This document shows, piece after piece, positions 11,521-23,000 of a stretch of 64,000 nt of DNA. The DNA comes from Penium margaritaceum (taxonomy: Eukaryota; Streptophyta; Zygnematophyceae; Desmidiales; Peniaceae). Each line of letters starts with the position of its first letter. Position 1 is the stretch's first letter. The translations under genes and the position numbers were made by a program. The stretch is from contig SZWC01003605.1 of NCBI GenBank assembly GCA_023375785.1, forward strand, positions 49,574 through 113,573. Reading direction: 5' to 3'. Under the pieces are notes generated by a model. The model was not told where the DNA came from. It did no database searches and saw nothing but the letters and a program-made list of their open reading frames with translations.

Positions 11521-12020
11521 TTATTGCTGAGACCACAGCTTCGCTACACCCGCATGACCTTCGTCTTCCGAGCTCTTTGCTGCCGTTGTCTGCAAAACAT
11601 AGAGTCCGTCAACCCGTGGAACCTGTGCCACAAGATCTTTGTTGGCGTAGAGGACCTTGATGTCCTCGTTCCTAGCGATGACCGCCTTCTTCTGCGTGAA
11701 CACCACCGTCATGTCGTTGTCCATTATTTTTGACACGGAAAGAAGGTTTGCCGCAAAGGAGGGCATGTAGACCACGTCACGTAGCCGTAGATCTTTCTCT
11801 GTACCATTAAGGCTGATGCTCACCAGCTTGTCTCCCACGCCCTTTGCGTTCACGACACTACCGTTTGCACATCTGAACCACCGATCGGTGGGGCCGATGG
11901 AGACAAATCCAGCCTGGTCGTTGCTTGAGTGATGATCGGTGCCGGAGTCGAGCCCAAAAGCTCCTGGCCTGAGCAGCGCCGCTCCTTTTGGCGGAGGCGT
12001 ACTCTGTGCCATCATGTTGG
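11521..12020 (-). mobile_element. Copia protease region (fossil)
   Basis: The minus strand reads LDSG followed by the strings CANGSVV and LRDVVYMPSFAANLLSVSKI, the usual copia aspartic-protease layout (LDSGA...H, then VLYVP...NLLSV). It lies between gag and integrase. The region is a fossil. Confidence 0.8.
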
Positions 12021-12099
12021 TGGCTTCTTTGCCAAAACTTTTGCTGCTTTTGTTCCCACCGCTTCCGCCGTCTTCCTTCTTTGGCGACCTGCACTCTCT

Positions 12100-12999
12100 T
12101 GCCTAGTACCCAGGTTTGCCGCAGTTGCGGCAGTTGCCCTGTCGTTTGGGAGCCTTGCCGCCATTGTTGCCTCCGCCGCCACCGCTTTCGCTTGCGCCTT
12201 TCTGACCAGAGGCTGACCCTTTGCTCCCGTGGCCACCGTAGCGTGCGGCATAGGCTGAGAAGTTAGCCTCACTTCCGCTGCGGCGCATGGCCTCGTTTCG
12301 CACGTACTCAGACACTGTTGTGTACGTCGGGTCGTCCTCCTTCCAGCCGCCCATGACGGTGATCATTGGGCTCCAGCTCTCCGGTAGCGCCATGAGGAGG
12401 ATCACGGCTTGCATGTTGTCATCAAGGTCCTAGTTCATCTAGCGAGCCTCGCCAAGGAGTCCTCCAAACTCCTGTAGGAAATCGGGGATTGATTCATCCT
12501 CATTCACCGGCATGCTGATCAGCCGTTGTACGATGAATAATCTGTTAATGAGGGAGGTGGATTGGTGCACGCGCTTGAGCTTGTCGTACGCTTCGGAAGC
12601 CAGCGTGTACCCGGCAATGATGGGAACATACTTCTTAGCAATCGCATTGCTTAGGAATGACATGACAATATCATTCTGTTCCATCCATGCCTCGTGCTCA
12701 GGTGAGCCCACCGTAGGAACCTACTCCTCTCCCTTCAGTAGCTTGATGAAGCCGCGGACTTTCATTGCCAATTCGAACTGCCATCTCCAGAGCGGAAAGT
12801 CGTTTCCCTCAAAGACCGGTATTCGTCCCAAAGATCCGAGACCTTGCGGCAGTGCGGTAGCACTCATAGTTGCTCCAGTAGTCTGACCTATGACAGCCGC
12901 TGTTGAGTTTGAAGACTGCATTGCGACAGCCCCTGTTGTGTTTGAGGACTGCCCTGCGGCAGCCCCCACTACTCCTGGTGGGCCAGCCATTTTGGCCAC
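12100..12999 (-). mobile_element. Copia gag region with zinc knuckle (fossil)
   Basis: The minus strand starts MAKMAGPPGVVG at 12999. It runs through a typical UBN2/retrotran_gag body (FEGNDFPLWRWQFELAMK; IVQRLISMPVNED; LPESWSPMITVMGGW) and a Gly/Ser/Lys-rich linker, then a CCHC-knuckle start CRNCGKPGY near 12110. The start lies about 380 bp inside the 5' LTR. Decayed. Confidence 0.85.
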
Positions 13000-13366
13000 C
13001 CTTTTCTACAATCTGCATCATTGTTACGTTGAGGCCGATGTAGGCTGATGTTAGATGATGTCTGCTACCGGTTTAAAGGTGCAGTTCCGTTGCTTACCCC
13101 TCCAGCCGATGTTTGCCTACAAATAGAGAAGACAGATCGCACTAGCACACCCAAGGTCTTGCCTCCAAGGGCAGAGCATGTCCTGGTTGGGACTGAAGGG
13201 TCGTGCCTCCAAGGGCAGAGCTTGTCCTTGGTCCCTATGTGCTTGGTGCAAGTTCAGCCGTTGTGGCTGATGAAGCAGATGGAGTTGATGGAGCTGATAG
13301 AGCTGATGTGCGCACTCGGAGAGAGAGTACCAGAGTTGAGAGAAGCGTGCCTTACAACTGGTCAAT
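13000..13366 (-). mobile_element. Untranslated leader of the copia element
   Basis: This stretch lies between the PBS and the gag start. It contains a short direct repeat (TGCCTCCAAGGGCAGAGC at about 13159 and 13204) and TGATGGAGCTGATAGAGC-like short repeats. I see no coding signal. Its outer part (13317-13366) is shared with 1-50. Confidence 0.7.
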
Positions 13367-13383
13367 GTGGGCCCATAACCCTT
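13367..13383 (-). promoter_or_regulatory. Primer-binding site, half-tRNA initiator Met type
   Basis: Directly after the 5' LTR end (TTTGACA) the minus strand reads AAGGGTTATGGGCCCAC. GGTTATGGGCCCA is complementary to the anticodon arm of initiator tRNA-Met. Drosophila copia and yeast Ty5 use the same internal site with a cleaved half-tRNA primer. Most plant copia elements instead use TGGTATCAGAGC, complementary to the tRNA 3' end. Confidence 0.85.
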
Positions 13384-14072
13384 TGTCAAACGGCCTAGGG
13401 CAAACGGACTAGAAAATAGGGCCGACACAATAGCACCTGCTGTCCGCTCCTAGCATTTTAGCTAGGAGAAGATATCACCCTCAGGATCACGGTTCCACAC
13501 TGAGCAGTTCCTAGGCAATCACTTGCTAGCAACTGTGTTCACTTAACACTTGGTCACTTTCACGCGAGGTGCTAGTCAAAGACTAACTCCTGGGGCTTAG
13601 ACCAACCAGTGTATTCTTTATACTGTTCCCTAGTTGGATAACTCTTTGAGGAGCATCTAAGGCCAGATTGTGTAATTAGAATGAGGAATGAGCCTGGTAC
13701 ATATAGTCCTAGGCGTGGCTTCTAAGGTGTGTGGGTAGTGGCACTTTTGGGGTGGTCACTCCACACCACCTCACCAGTATGCCAATTGGCGCATCCGCTA
13801 AACGCCAAGTGGCGTACTCTCTTCATGCATGGAGAAATGTCTAAGAAGCTTCCCCTGTGCAGGAAGGTCAAAAACCTTCCTGCGCACATCAAGGCTTGAT
13901 CGCAGGACTTCTTGTTCCTAAGTCCAACATGCTATCCGTTGCGCTACACTTCTGGTGTCTTGCTTGGACTTGCACCACAAACAAGGTTTGGGGGACTTAC
14001 TCCAAGGGAGCAGTGCATGCCCAACCTGTCCGTCAAGCCATAGCAGTGGCCATGGGGCATAGAAGAACAATA
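13384..14072 (-). mobile_element. 5' LTR (689 bp) of the copia element
   Basis: Same length as the LTRs at 68-756 and 8650-9338. On the minus strand it starts TATTGTTCTTC, where the other copies start TGTTG, and ends GTTTGACA beside the PBS. A TATAAA on the minus strand lies at 13617-13622 and the tRNA-like segment at 13885-13948. The right flank GTTCC (14073-14077) is the target duplication. Confidence 0.92.
13885..13948 (-). other. tRNA-like segment inside the LTR (copy 3)
   Basis: Same A-box-like and B-box-like strings as at 569-632 and 9151-9214, on the minus strand. Both boxes survive in all three LTRs despite about 6% divergence. Too degenerate to be a working tRNA gene. Confidence 0.4.
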
Positions 14073-17000
14073 GTTCCATGGCTTGCTCCATCGTTCTCTG
14101 ACTTGCTCCACGTGTCTGTGGCTTGCTTCACTGTTTTCTCTCTTCCTCTACTGTTCTCTTGCTCCACCTTTCCCTAGATTTCTCCACTGTTTTCTTGCTT
14201 GCTGAATTATTCTCTAGCTGTTTTATCGTTCTTTGGCTTACTCTACCGTTCTATGGATTGCTCTATCGTTCTCTAGCTTGCTCTACCATTTTGTGACTTG
14301 CTCCACATTTCTCTGGCTTGCTCCACCGTTCTCTTGCTTGCTCCACCATTCTGTGGCTTGCTCCACTTCTCATTCGTTTCCTCCACCGTTCTCAGGCTTG
14401 CTCCACCCCTCTCTGGCTTGCTCCACCTTCCGTTGGCTTGCTCCACCTTTCCTTGGCTTGCTCCACCTTTCTCTGGCTTGCTCCGCCTTTTCATGGCTTG
14501 CTTGACCTTTATATGGCATACTTCACCTCTCTCTGGCTTGCTCCTCATTTCTCTGGCTTGCTCCACCGTTCTCGAGCTTGCTCCACCGTTCTCTGGCTTG
14601 CTCCACCGTTCTCTCGCTTGCTCCAGCGTCCTGACTTGCTCATACTTTCACTGGCTTGCTCCACGGTTCTCTGGCTTGCTCCACCGTTCTCTCGCTTGCT
14701 CCACTGTTCTCTAGATTGCTCCACTGTTCTCTGGCTTGCTCCACTGTTCTCTGCCTTGCTTCACCGATCTGTGGCCTGCTCCACCTTTCTGTAGGTTGCT
14801 CCACCTTTCTCTGGCATGCTGCACCTTTCTCTTGCATGCTTCACCTTTCTCTAGCCTGCTCCACATTTCTCTAGTTTGCTCCATTGTTCTCTTGCTTGCT
14901 CCATTATTCTATGGCTTGTGCCACCGTTCTCTAGCTTGCTCCACCTTTCTCTGGCTTGCACCACCTTTCTCTGGCTTGTTCCACTGTTCGCTTGCTTGCT
15001 CCACTGTTCTTGGGCTTGCTCCACCGTTCTCTGGTTCTTCCACCTTTCTCTAGCTTTCTCTACCTTGCTTTTGCTTGCTCCCCTGTTCTCTGGCTTGCTC
15101 CATTGTTCTCTCGCTTGCTCCACCGCTCTCTGGCTTGCTCCCCTGGTCTCCGGCTTGCTCCACAGTTAACTGGCTTGCTCCACTGTTCCTTAACTTGCTC
15201 CACCTTTTCTTGCTTGCTCCACCTTTATCTGGATTGCTCCACCGTTCTGTGATCTGCATCTTGCTTGCTCCACTGTTCTCTTGCTTGCTCGATCTTTCTC
15301 TAGCCTGTTTGACCTTCCTCTGGCTTGCTTTACCATTCTCTCACTTCCTCCAACTTCCTCTGGCTTGATCCACCATTCTCTTGCTTGCTCCACCGTTCCC
15401 TGGCTTGCTACACCACTATGTGGCTTGCTCCACCTTTTGCTGGCTTGCTCCTCCGTTTTCTTGCTTGCTCCACCTTTCCCTGTGTTGCTCCACAGTTCTG
15501 TGGCTTGCTCCACTTTTCTCCGGCTTGCTCCATGTTTCTCCGGCTTGCTCCACCTTCCTCTTGCTTGCTTCACCTTTCTCTCGCTTGCTCTACCATTCTC
15601 TGGCTTCCTCCACCTTTCTGTGGCTTGCTCCACCGGTCTCTTGCTTGCTCCACCGTTCTCTGGCTTGCTCCACCGTTCTCTGGCTAGCCCCATCATTCTC
15701 TGTCTTTCTCAAACGTTCTCTGACTTGCTCAAACGTTCTCATGCTTGCTTCACCTTTCTCTGGCTTTCTCCGACGTTCTTTGACTTGTTACACCATTATC
15801 TGGCTTGCTCAACCTTTCTTCGGCTTGCTCCACCATTCTCTGGCTTGCACCATTCTCTGGCTTGCTCCATTGTTGTCTAGCTTGCTCTGCCATTGTCTGA
15901 TTTGCTCCACTGTTCTCTGGCTTACTCCACCTTTCTCTGGCTTGCTCCACCTCTCTCTGGCTTGCTCCACCTTCCTCTTGCTTGCTTCACCTTTCTGTGG
16001 CCTGCTCCAGCTTTCACTGGCTTGCTCTACCGTTCTCTGGGTTGCTCCACCATTACGTAGCTTGCTCCACCGTCATGTGGCTTGCTCAACCGTTCTCTGG
16101 ATTGCTCCATCGTTCTATGGCTTGCTTCACCATTCTCTTACTTGCTCCTCAGTTCTTTGGCTTGCTCCACTATTCTCTACGTTGCTCCAACCTTCTTATC
16201 ATTGCTCTACTGTTCTCTGCCTTGCTCCACCTTTCTCTGGCTTGCTTCGCCATTCTCCGGCTTGCCCCACCTTTCTCTGGCGTTCTCCACCTTTCTCTAG
16301 CTTGCTCCACCTTTCTTTCGCTTGCTCCACCGTTCTCTAGCTTGCTCCACCTTTCTATGGCTTGCTCCACCTTTCTCTGGCTTGCTTTACCTCTCTCTGG
16401 CTTGCTCCACGCTTCCGTGGACTGCTCTACCGTGATTTGGCTTGCTCCACCGTTATTTTGCTTACTCCAATGTTCTCTTGCTCGCTCCATCGTTTTCTGG
16501 CTCGCTCCTCCATTCTCTGGCTCGCTCCACTTTTTTTGGCAGAATCCACCGTTCTCAGGCTTTCCCCACCATTCTCTGGCTTGCTCCTCCCTTCTCTGGC
16601 TTGCTCGACCATTCTCCGGCTTGCTTCACCGTTCTCTGGCTGGCTCCACCAATCTCAGGCTTGGCCCACCGTTCTCTCTCTTGCTCCACCATTCAATGGC
16701 TTGCTCCACCATTCTCTGACCTGCTCTACTGTTCTCTGGCTTGCTCCACCGTTCTCTGGCTTGCTGCACTGTTCTCTGGCTTGCTCCACCATTCTGTGGC
16801 TTGCCCCACCTTTCTCTGGCCTGCTCCACTGTTCTATGGCTTGCTCCATTTTCTCTGGCTTGTTCGACAATTCTCTGGCTTGCTCTACCATTCTCTGGCT
16901 TGCTCCACTTTCCCTGGCTTGCGCCACTGTTCCTGGCTCTTCCTTGCTCCACTCTTCTCTGACTTGCTCCATCGTTCTTTGGCTTGCTCCGCCATTCCCT

Positions 17001-20000
17001 GGCTTGCTCCACCGTTCTCTGGCTGGCTCTACCATTCTCTAACTTGCTCCACCATTTTCTGGCTTGCTCCACCATTCTCTAGCTTGCTCTACCATTCTCT
17101 AGCTTGCACCAGCGCTCTCTGGCTTGCTCCCCTGTTCGATGGCTTACTCTACTGTTCTCTGGATTGCTGAGCCGTTCTGTGGCTTGCTCTACTGTCCTCC
17201 TAGGTTGCTGGACCTTTGTCTGTCTTGCTCCAGGGTTCTCTGGCTTCCTCCACCGTTCCATGGCTTACTCAACTGTTCTCTGGCTTGCTCCATATTTCTC
17301 TTGCTTGCTCCACCGTTCTCTAGCTTGCTTCACCGTTCTCTAGCTTCCTCCACCTTTCCCTGGCTTGCTCCACTGTTCTCTTGCTTGCTCCACTATTCTC
17401 TTGCTTCCTCCGTCGTTTGTTGGCTTACTCTACCATTCTCTAGATTGCTCTCCCGTTCTCTGGCTTGCTCTACCGTTTTGTGACTTGCTCCATCTCTCTA
17501 CGGCTTGCTCCACTGTTCTCTGGCTTGCTCTACCGTTCTGTGACTTCCTCCACCTCTCATTGGCTTCCTCCACCGTCTCTGGCTGGCTTCACCTTTCGTT
17601 GGCTTGCTCCACCGCTCTCTGGCTTGCTCCGCCTTTTCATGGCTTGCTCGACCTTTTCATGGCATGCTCCACCGCTTTCTGGCTTGCTCCACATTTCCCT
17701 GGCTTGCTCCACCGTTCTCTAGCTTGCTCCACCATTCTCTGGCTTACTCCACCGTTCTCTGGCTTGCTCCAGCGTTCTTTGACTTGCTCATCCTTTCACT
17801 GGCTTGCTCCACATTTCTCTGGCTTGCTTCACCATTCTCTCGCTTGCTCCACCGTTCTCTAGATTGCTCCACTGTTCTCTGGCTCGCTCCACTGTTCTCT
17901 GCCTTGCTTGACCGTTCTTTGGCTTGCTCCACATTTCTATAGCTTGCTCCACCTTTCTCTGGCATGCTGGACCTTTCTCTTTCGTGCTTCACCTTTCTGT
18001 GGCCTGCTCCACATTTCTATAGCTTGCTCCATCGTTCTCTTGAGAACAGGGGCTTGCGCCACTGTTCTCTAGCTTGCTCCACCTTTGTCTGGCTAGCACC
18101 ACCTTTCTCTGGCTTGTTGCACTGTTTGCATGCTTGCTCCACCATTCTTGGGCATTCTCTACCATCCCCTGGCTTGCTCCACCAGACTCTAACTTGCTCT
18201 ACTGTTCTCTGGCTTGCTCCACCGTTCTCAAGCTTTCTCTACCTTTCTCTGGCTTAGTCCACAATTCTCTGGCTTGCTCCACCGTTATCTGACTTGCTCC
18301 ACCGTTCTCTGGCTATTTTGACCGTTCTCTATCTTGCAGTACCGTTCTCTGGCTTGCTCCACCGCTTTGTGGCTTGTTGCACCGTTTTCAAGCTTGCACC
18401 AACGTTCTCCGGCTTGCTCCACCGTTCTCTGCCTTGCTCCATTGTTCTATGGCTTGCTCCACCTTTGTCTGCATTACTCAACCGTTCTATGGCTTCCTCC
18501 ACCATTCTCTGGCTTGCTCCACCGTTATCTGGCTTTCTCCACCGTTCTCTGGCTTGCTCCATTGTGCTATGGCTTGCTTCACTGTTCTCTTGCTTGCTCC
18601 ACCTTTCTCTGACTTGCTTGACCGTTCTTTGGCTTGCTCCACCATTATCTGACTATCCACTGTTCTCTGGCTTGCTCCACCATTCTCTAGCTTGCTCCAC
18701 CGCTCTCTGGCTTTCTCCAACTTTGCTTGGCTTGCTCCGCCATGCTCTGGATTGCTCCACCGTTCCCTTGCTTTCTCCACTGTTTTCTTGCTTGCTCCAC
18801 CGTTCTCTGGCTTGCTCCACCTTTCTCTGGCTTGCTCCACCATTTCTAGCTTGCTCCACCATTTTCTGGCTTGCTCCACCGTTACATGGCTTGTTCCACT
18901 GTACTCTGGCTTGCTCCACCTTTTTCTTGCTTGCTCCACCGTCTTCTGACTTGTTCCACCATTCCCTGGCTTGCTCCAACTTTCTCTGGCTTGCTCCACT
19001 CTTTTCTTGCTTGCTCCACCGTTCTCTGGCTTGATCCACCTTTCTCTCTCTTGCTCAAGCGTTCTCTGGCTTGCTCGCCCTCTCTCTGGCTTGCTCCACT
19101 GATATCGGGCTTGTTCTTCCGTTTGTTGGCTTACTCCATCCTTCTCTGGCTTGCTCCACCGTTCTTTGGCTTGCTCCACCATTCTCTGGCTTGCTCCACC
19201 GTTCCCTCGCTTGCTCCACCGTTCTCTAGCTTGCTCCACCTCTCCTTGGCTTGCTCCCCCATTCTCTGACTTGCTACAACACTCTCTGGCTTGCTCCACC
19301 GTTCTCTAGCTTGCTCCTCCTTTCCCTCAGTTACTCCAGTGTTATCTGGCTTGTTCTATCATTCTGTGGCTTGCTCCACCGTTCTCTGGCTTGCTCCACT
19401 GTTCTCTGGCTTGCTCCACCGTTCGCTTGCTTGGTCCACCTTTCTATGGCTTGCTCCACCTTTGTCTGGCTTGCTCCACGTTTCTTTGGCTTGCTCCACC
19501 TCTCTCTTGCTTGCTCCACCTTTCTCAGGCTTGATCCACCGTTCTCTGGCTTGCTCCACCGTTTTCTGACCGGCTCCAACCTTCTCTGGCTTGCTCCATA
19601 TTTCTCTGGCTTGTTCTACCTTTCTGTGGCTTACTCCACGTTTCTCTTGCTTGCTACAGCTTTCTCTGGCTTGTCCCACATTTATCTGGCTTGCTCCATT
19701 GCCCTCTGGCTTACTCCACCGTTCTATGGCTTGCTTTGCCATTTTCTTGCTCATTCAACCATTCTCTTGCTTTATCCACCGTTCTCTTGCTTGCTCCGCC
19801 ATTTTCTTGCTTGCTCCACCGTTGTCTGGCTTGCCCCATCGTTCTCTGGTTTGCTCCACCGTTCTCTGGATTTCTCTGCCGTTCTGTGGCCTGATCTACC
19901 ATTATTGGACTTGCTCCATCATTCTTTGGCTCGCGCTACATTATCTGTCTTGCTCCACTCTTCTCTGGCTTGCTCCACCGTTCTCTGGCTTGCTCCACCG

Positions 20001-23000
20001 TTCGCTCGCTTGCTCCACCATTCTCTGTGTTGCTCCACCTTTCTCTCGTTTGCTCCTCCTTTCAATGGCTTACTCCACTGTTCTCAGGCTTGCTCTACCA
20101 TTATTAGGCTTGCTCCACTGTTCTCTGGCTTGCTCCACCATTCTGTGGCTTACTCTATCATTCTCTAGCATGCTCTACCGTTCTCTGGCTTGCTCCACTT
20201 TCTGTGGCTTGCTCCACCATTCTCTGGCTTGCTCCACCATTCTCTGGCTTGCTCCACCGTTATTTGGCTTGCTCCACTGTTCTATGGCTTGCTCCACCGT
20301 TCTCTTGCTTGCTCTTTTGTTATATGGCTTGCTCCATCTTTCTCTGGCTTGCTCAACTGTTCATTGCCTTTCTCCATCTTTCTCTGGCTTGCTCCACCTT
20401 TCTCTGACTTGCTCTACCTTTTTCTGGCTCGCTCCGCCATTGTCTGCCTTGCTCCATTGTTATGTTACTTGCTTCACCGTTCTCTGGCTTGTTCCACCTT
20501 TTTCTTGCTTTCTCCATCCTTCTCTGGCTTGCTCCTCTGTTCTCTGGCTTGCTCCACTGTTCTCTGCCTTGTTCTACCATTCCCCGGCCTGCTCCACCAT
20601 TCTCGGACTTGCTCTATCGTTCTCTGGCTTGCTCCATTGTTCTCTGGCTTGCTCCACTGTTCTCGGGCTTGCTCCACCATTGTCTGGCTTGATCAACCTT
20701 TCTTTGGCTTGCTCCACCGTTCTCTTGCTTGCTCCACCTTTCTCTGGCTTGCCCCTCCTTTCAATGGCTTGCTCCATTGTTATCTGGCTAACTCCACCAT
20801 TATCTGGATTGCTCCACTATTCTCTCGTTTGCTCCATTGTTCTCTATCTTGCTTCACCGTTCTCTAGTGTGCCCCACCGTTCTCTGGCTTGCTCCACTTT
20901 CTCCGGCTTGCTCCACCGTTCTCTGGCTTGCTCCACTGTTCTCGGGCTTGCTCCACAATTCTCTGGCTTGCTCCACCACTCTCTGACTGGCTCCACCGTA
21001 TTCTGGCTTGCTCCACTGTTCTCTCCTGTGCTCTATCTCTCTCCGGCTTGCTTTTCCATTCTGTGCCTGGCTTCACCGTTCTCTACCTTGCTCCACCGTT
21101 ATGTGGCTTGCCCCACCGTTCTCTGGTTGTTCCAACTTTCTCTGGATTTATCCACCTTGCTCTTGCTTGCTCGACTGTTCTCTAGCCTGGTCCATCGTGC
21201 TCTGGCTTGCTCCACCGCTCTCTGACTTGCTCCCCTGGTCTCTTGCTTGCTCCACCATTTTCTGGCTTGCTCCACTGTTCTTTTACTTGCTCCACCTTTT
21301 CTGGTTTGCTCCACCCTTCCTCTGGCTTGCTCCACCGTCCCGTGATCTGCATGTGGCTTGCTCCACTGTTCTCTTGCTTGCTCGACCTTTGTATAGGGTG
21401 CTCGACCTTTCTGTGGCTTGCTCCATTGTTCTCTGGTGTGCTCCACCATTCTCTAGCTTGCTCCACCATTCTTTAGCTTCCTCCACCATTCTCCTGCTTG
21501 CTTCACAGTTCACTGGCTTGCTACACCATTCTGTGACTCGCTCCTCCTTTCTCTGGCTTGCTCCACCATTTTCTTGCTTGCTCCACCTTTCGCTTTGTTG
21601 CTTGACCGTTCGTTGGCTTGCTCCACGTTTCTCTGGCTTGCTCCACCTTTCTCTTGCTTGCTCCACCTTTCTAGGGCTTGCTCAACCTTTCTCTGGCTTG
21701 CTCCACCGTTCTCTGGCTTGCTCCACCATTCTCTGGCTTGCTCCACCTTTCTCTGGCTTGCTCCACCTTTCTTTGGCTTGGTCCACCGTTCTCAGGCTTG
21801 CCCCACCGTTCTCTGGCTTAATCCACCGTTCTTTGGCTTGCTCCACAGTTCTCTGGCTTGCTCCACAGTTTTCTAGCCTGCTCCACTTTTCTCTGGCTTC
21901 CTCCACCTTTCTCTGCCTTGCTCCACCTTTCTCGGGCTTGCTCCACCCTTATGTGGCTTGCTCCACCTTTCTCTCGCTTTGTTCACCTTTCTCTGGCTTG
22001 CTCTACCATTCTCTCGCTTCCTCCACCTTTCTCTGGCTTGCTCCACCATTCTTTGACTTGCTCTACCGTTCTATGGCTTGCTCCACCATTCTCTGGCTTG
22101 GTCCACCGTTCTCTGACTTGCTCCAACATTCTCATGCTTGCTCCACCTTTCTCTGGCTTTCTCCACCGTTCTTTTACTTGCTCCATCGTTATCTGGCTTG
22201 CTCCACCTTTCTCTGGCTTGGTCCACCATTTTCTGATTTGCTCCACTGTTCTCTGGATTGCTCCTTTGTTTTCTGGCTTGCTCCTTTCTTCTCTGGCATG
22301 CTCCACATTTCTCCAACCTATTCCACCGTTTTTGACCTTGCTCCACTATTATCTGGCTTCCTCCACCTTTCTCTGACTTGCTGCACCGTTTTCTGGCCAT
22401 GCTCCACCGTACTGTGCTTGGTCCACCGCTCTCTGGCTTGGCCACCTTTCTCTGGCTTGCTCCACCGTTCTCTGGCTTGCTCCACCATTGTCTTGCTTGT
22501 TCCACCATTCTCTGTCTTGCTCCACCTTTCTCTGGCTTGCTCCACCTTTCTCTGGCTTGCTCCACCGTTCTCTTGCTTGCTCCACCTTTCTCTGGCTTGC
22601 TTCACCTTTCTCTAGCTTGCTCCTCCTTTCAATGGCTTGCTCCATCATTCTCTTGCTTGCTCCACCATTATGTGGATTGCTCCACCGTTCTCTAGCATGC
22701 TCCATTGTTCTCTGGCTTGCTCCACCATTCTCTACCTTGCTCCGCCGTTCTCTACCTCACTCCACCATGATGTGGCTTGCCCCACCGTTCTCTAGTTGTT
22801 CCACCTTTCTCTGGCTTTTTAAACCTTGCTCTTGCTTCCTCCACGGTTCTCTGGCTTGGTCCATCGTTCTGTGGCTTGCTCCACCGCACTCTTGCTTGCT
22901 CCCCTGGTCTCTTGCTTGCTCCACTGTTTTCTGGCTTGCTCCACTGTTCTCTAACTTGCTCCACCTTTTTTGGCTTGCTGCATCTTTCTCAGGCTTGCTC

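Larger units (their letters stand above)
8650..14072 (-). mobile_element. Ty1/copia LTR retrotransposon, complete ends, decayed coding region
   Basis: A 5,423 bp element read on the minus strand: 5' LTR 13384-14072, PBS 13367-13383, gag, protease, integrase, reverse transcriptase, RNase H, PPT, 3' LTR 8650-9338. The order with integrase before reverse transcriptase defines the Copia superfamily (Pseudoviridae). Ends are intact: equal 689 bp LTRs with TG...CA termini and a 5-bp target duplication GTTCC. The coding region is broken, with roughly six to eight breaks, so it is a fossil. The two LTRs differ at about 40 of 689 sites by hand count (about 6%), which suggests an insertion a few million years old if a rate near 1e-8 per site per year applies. 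It sits inside the 20-bp minisatellite. Confidence 0.95.
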
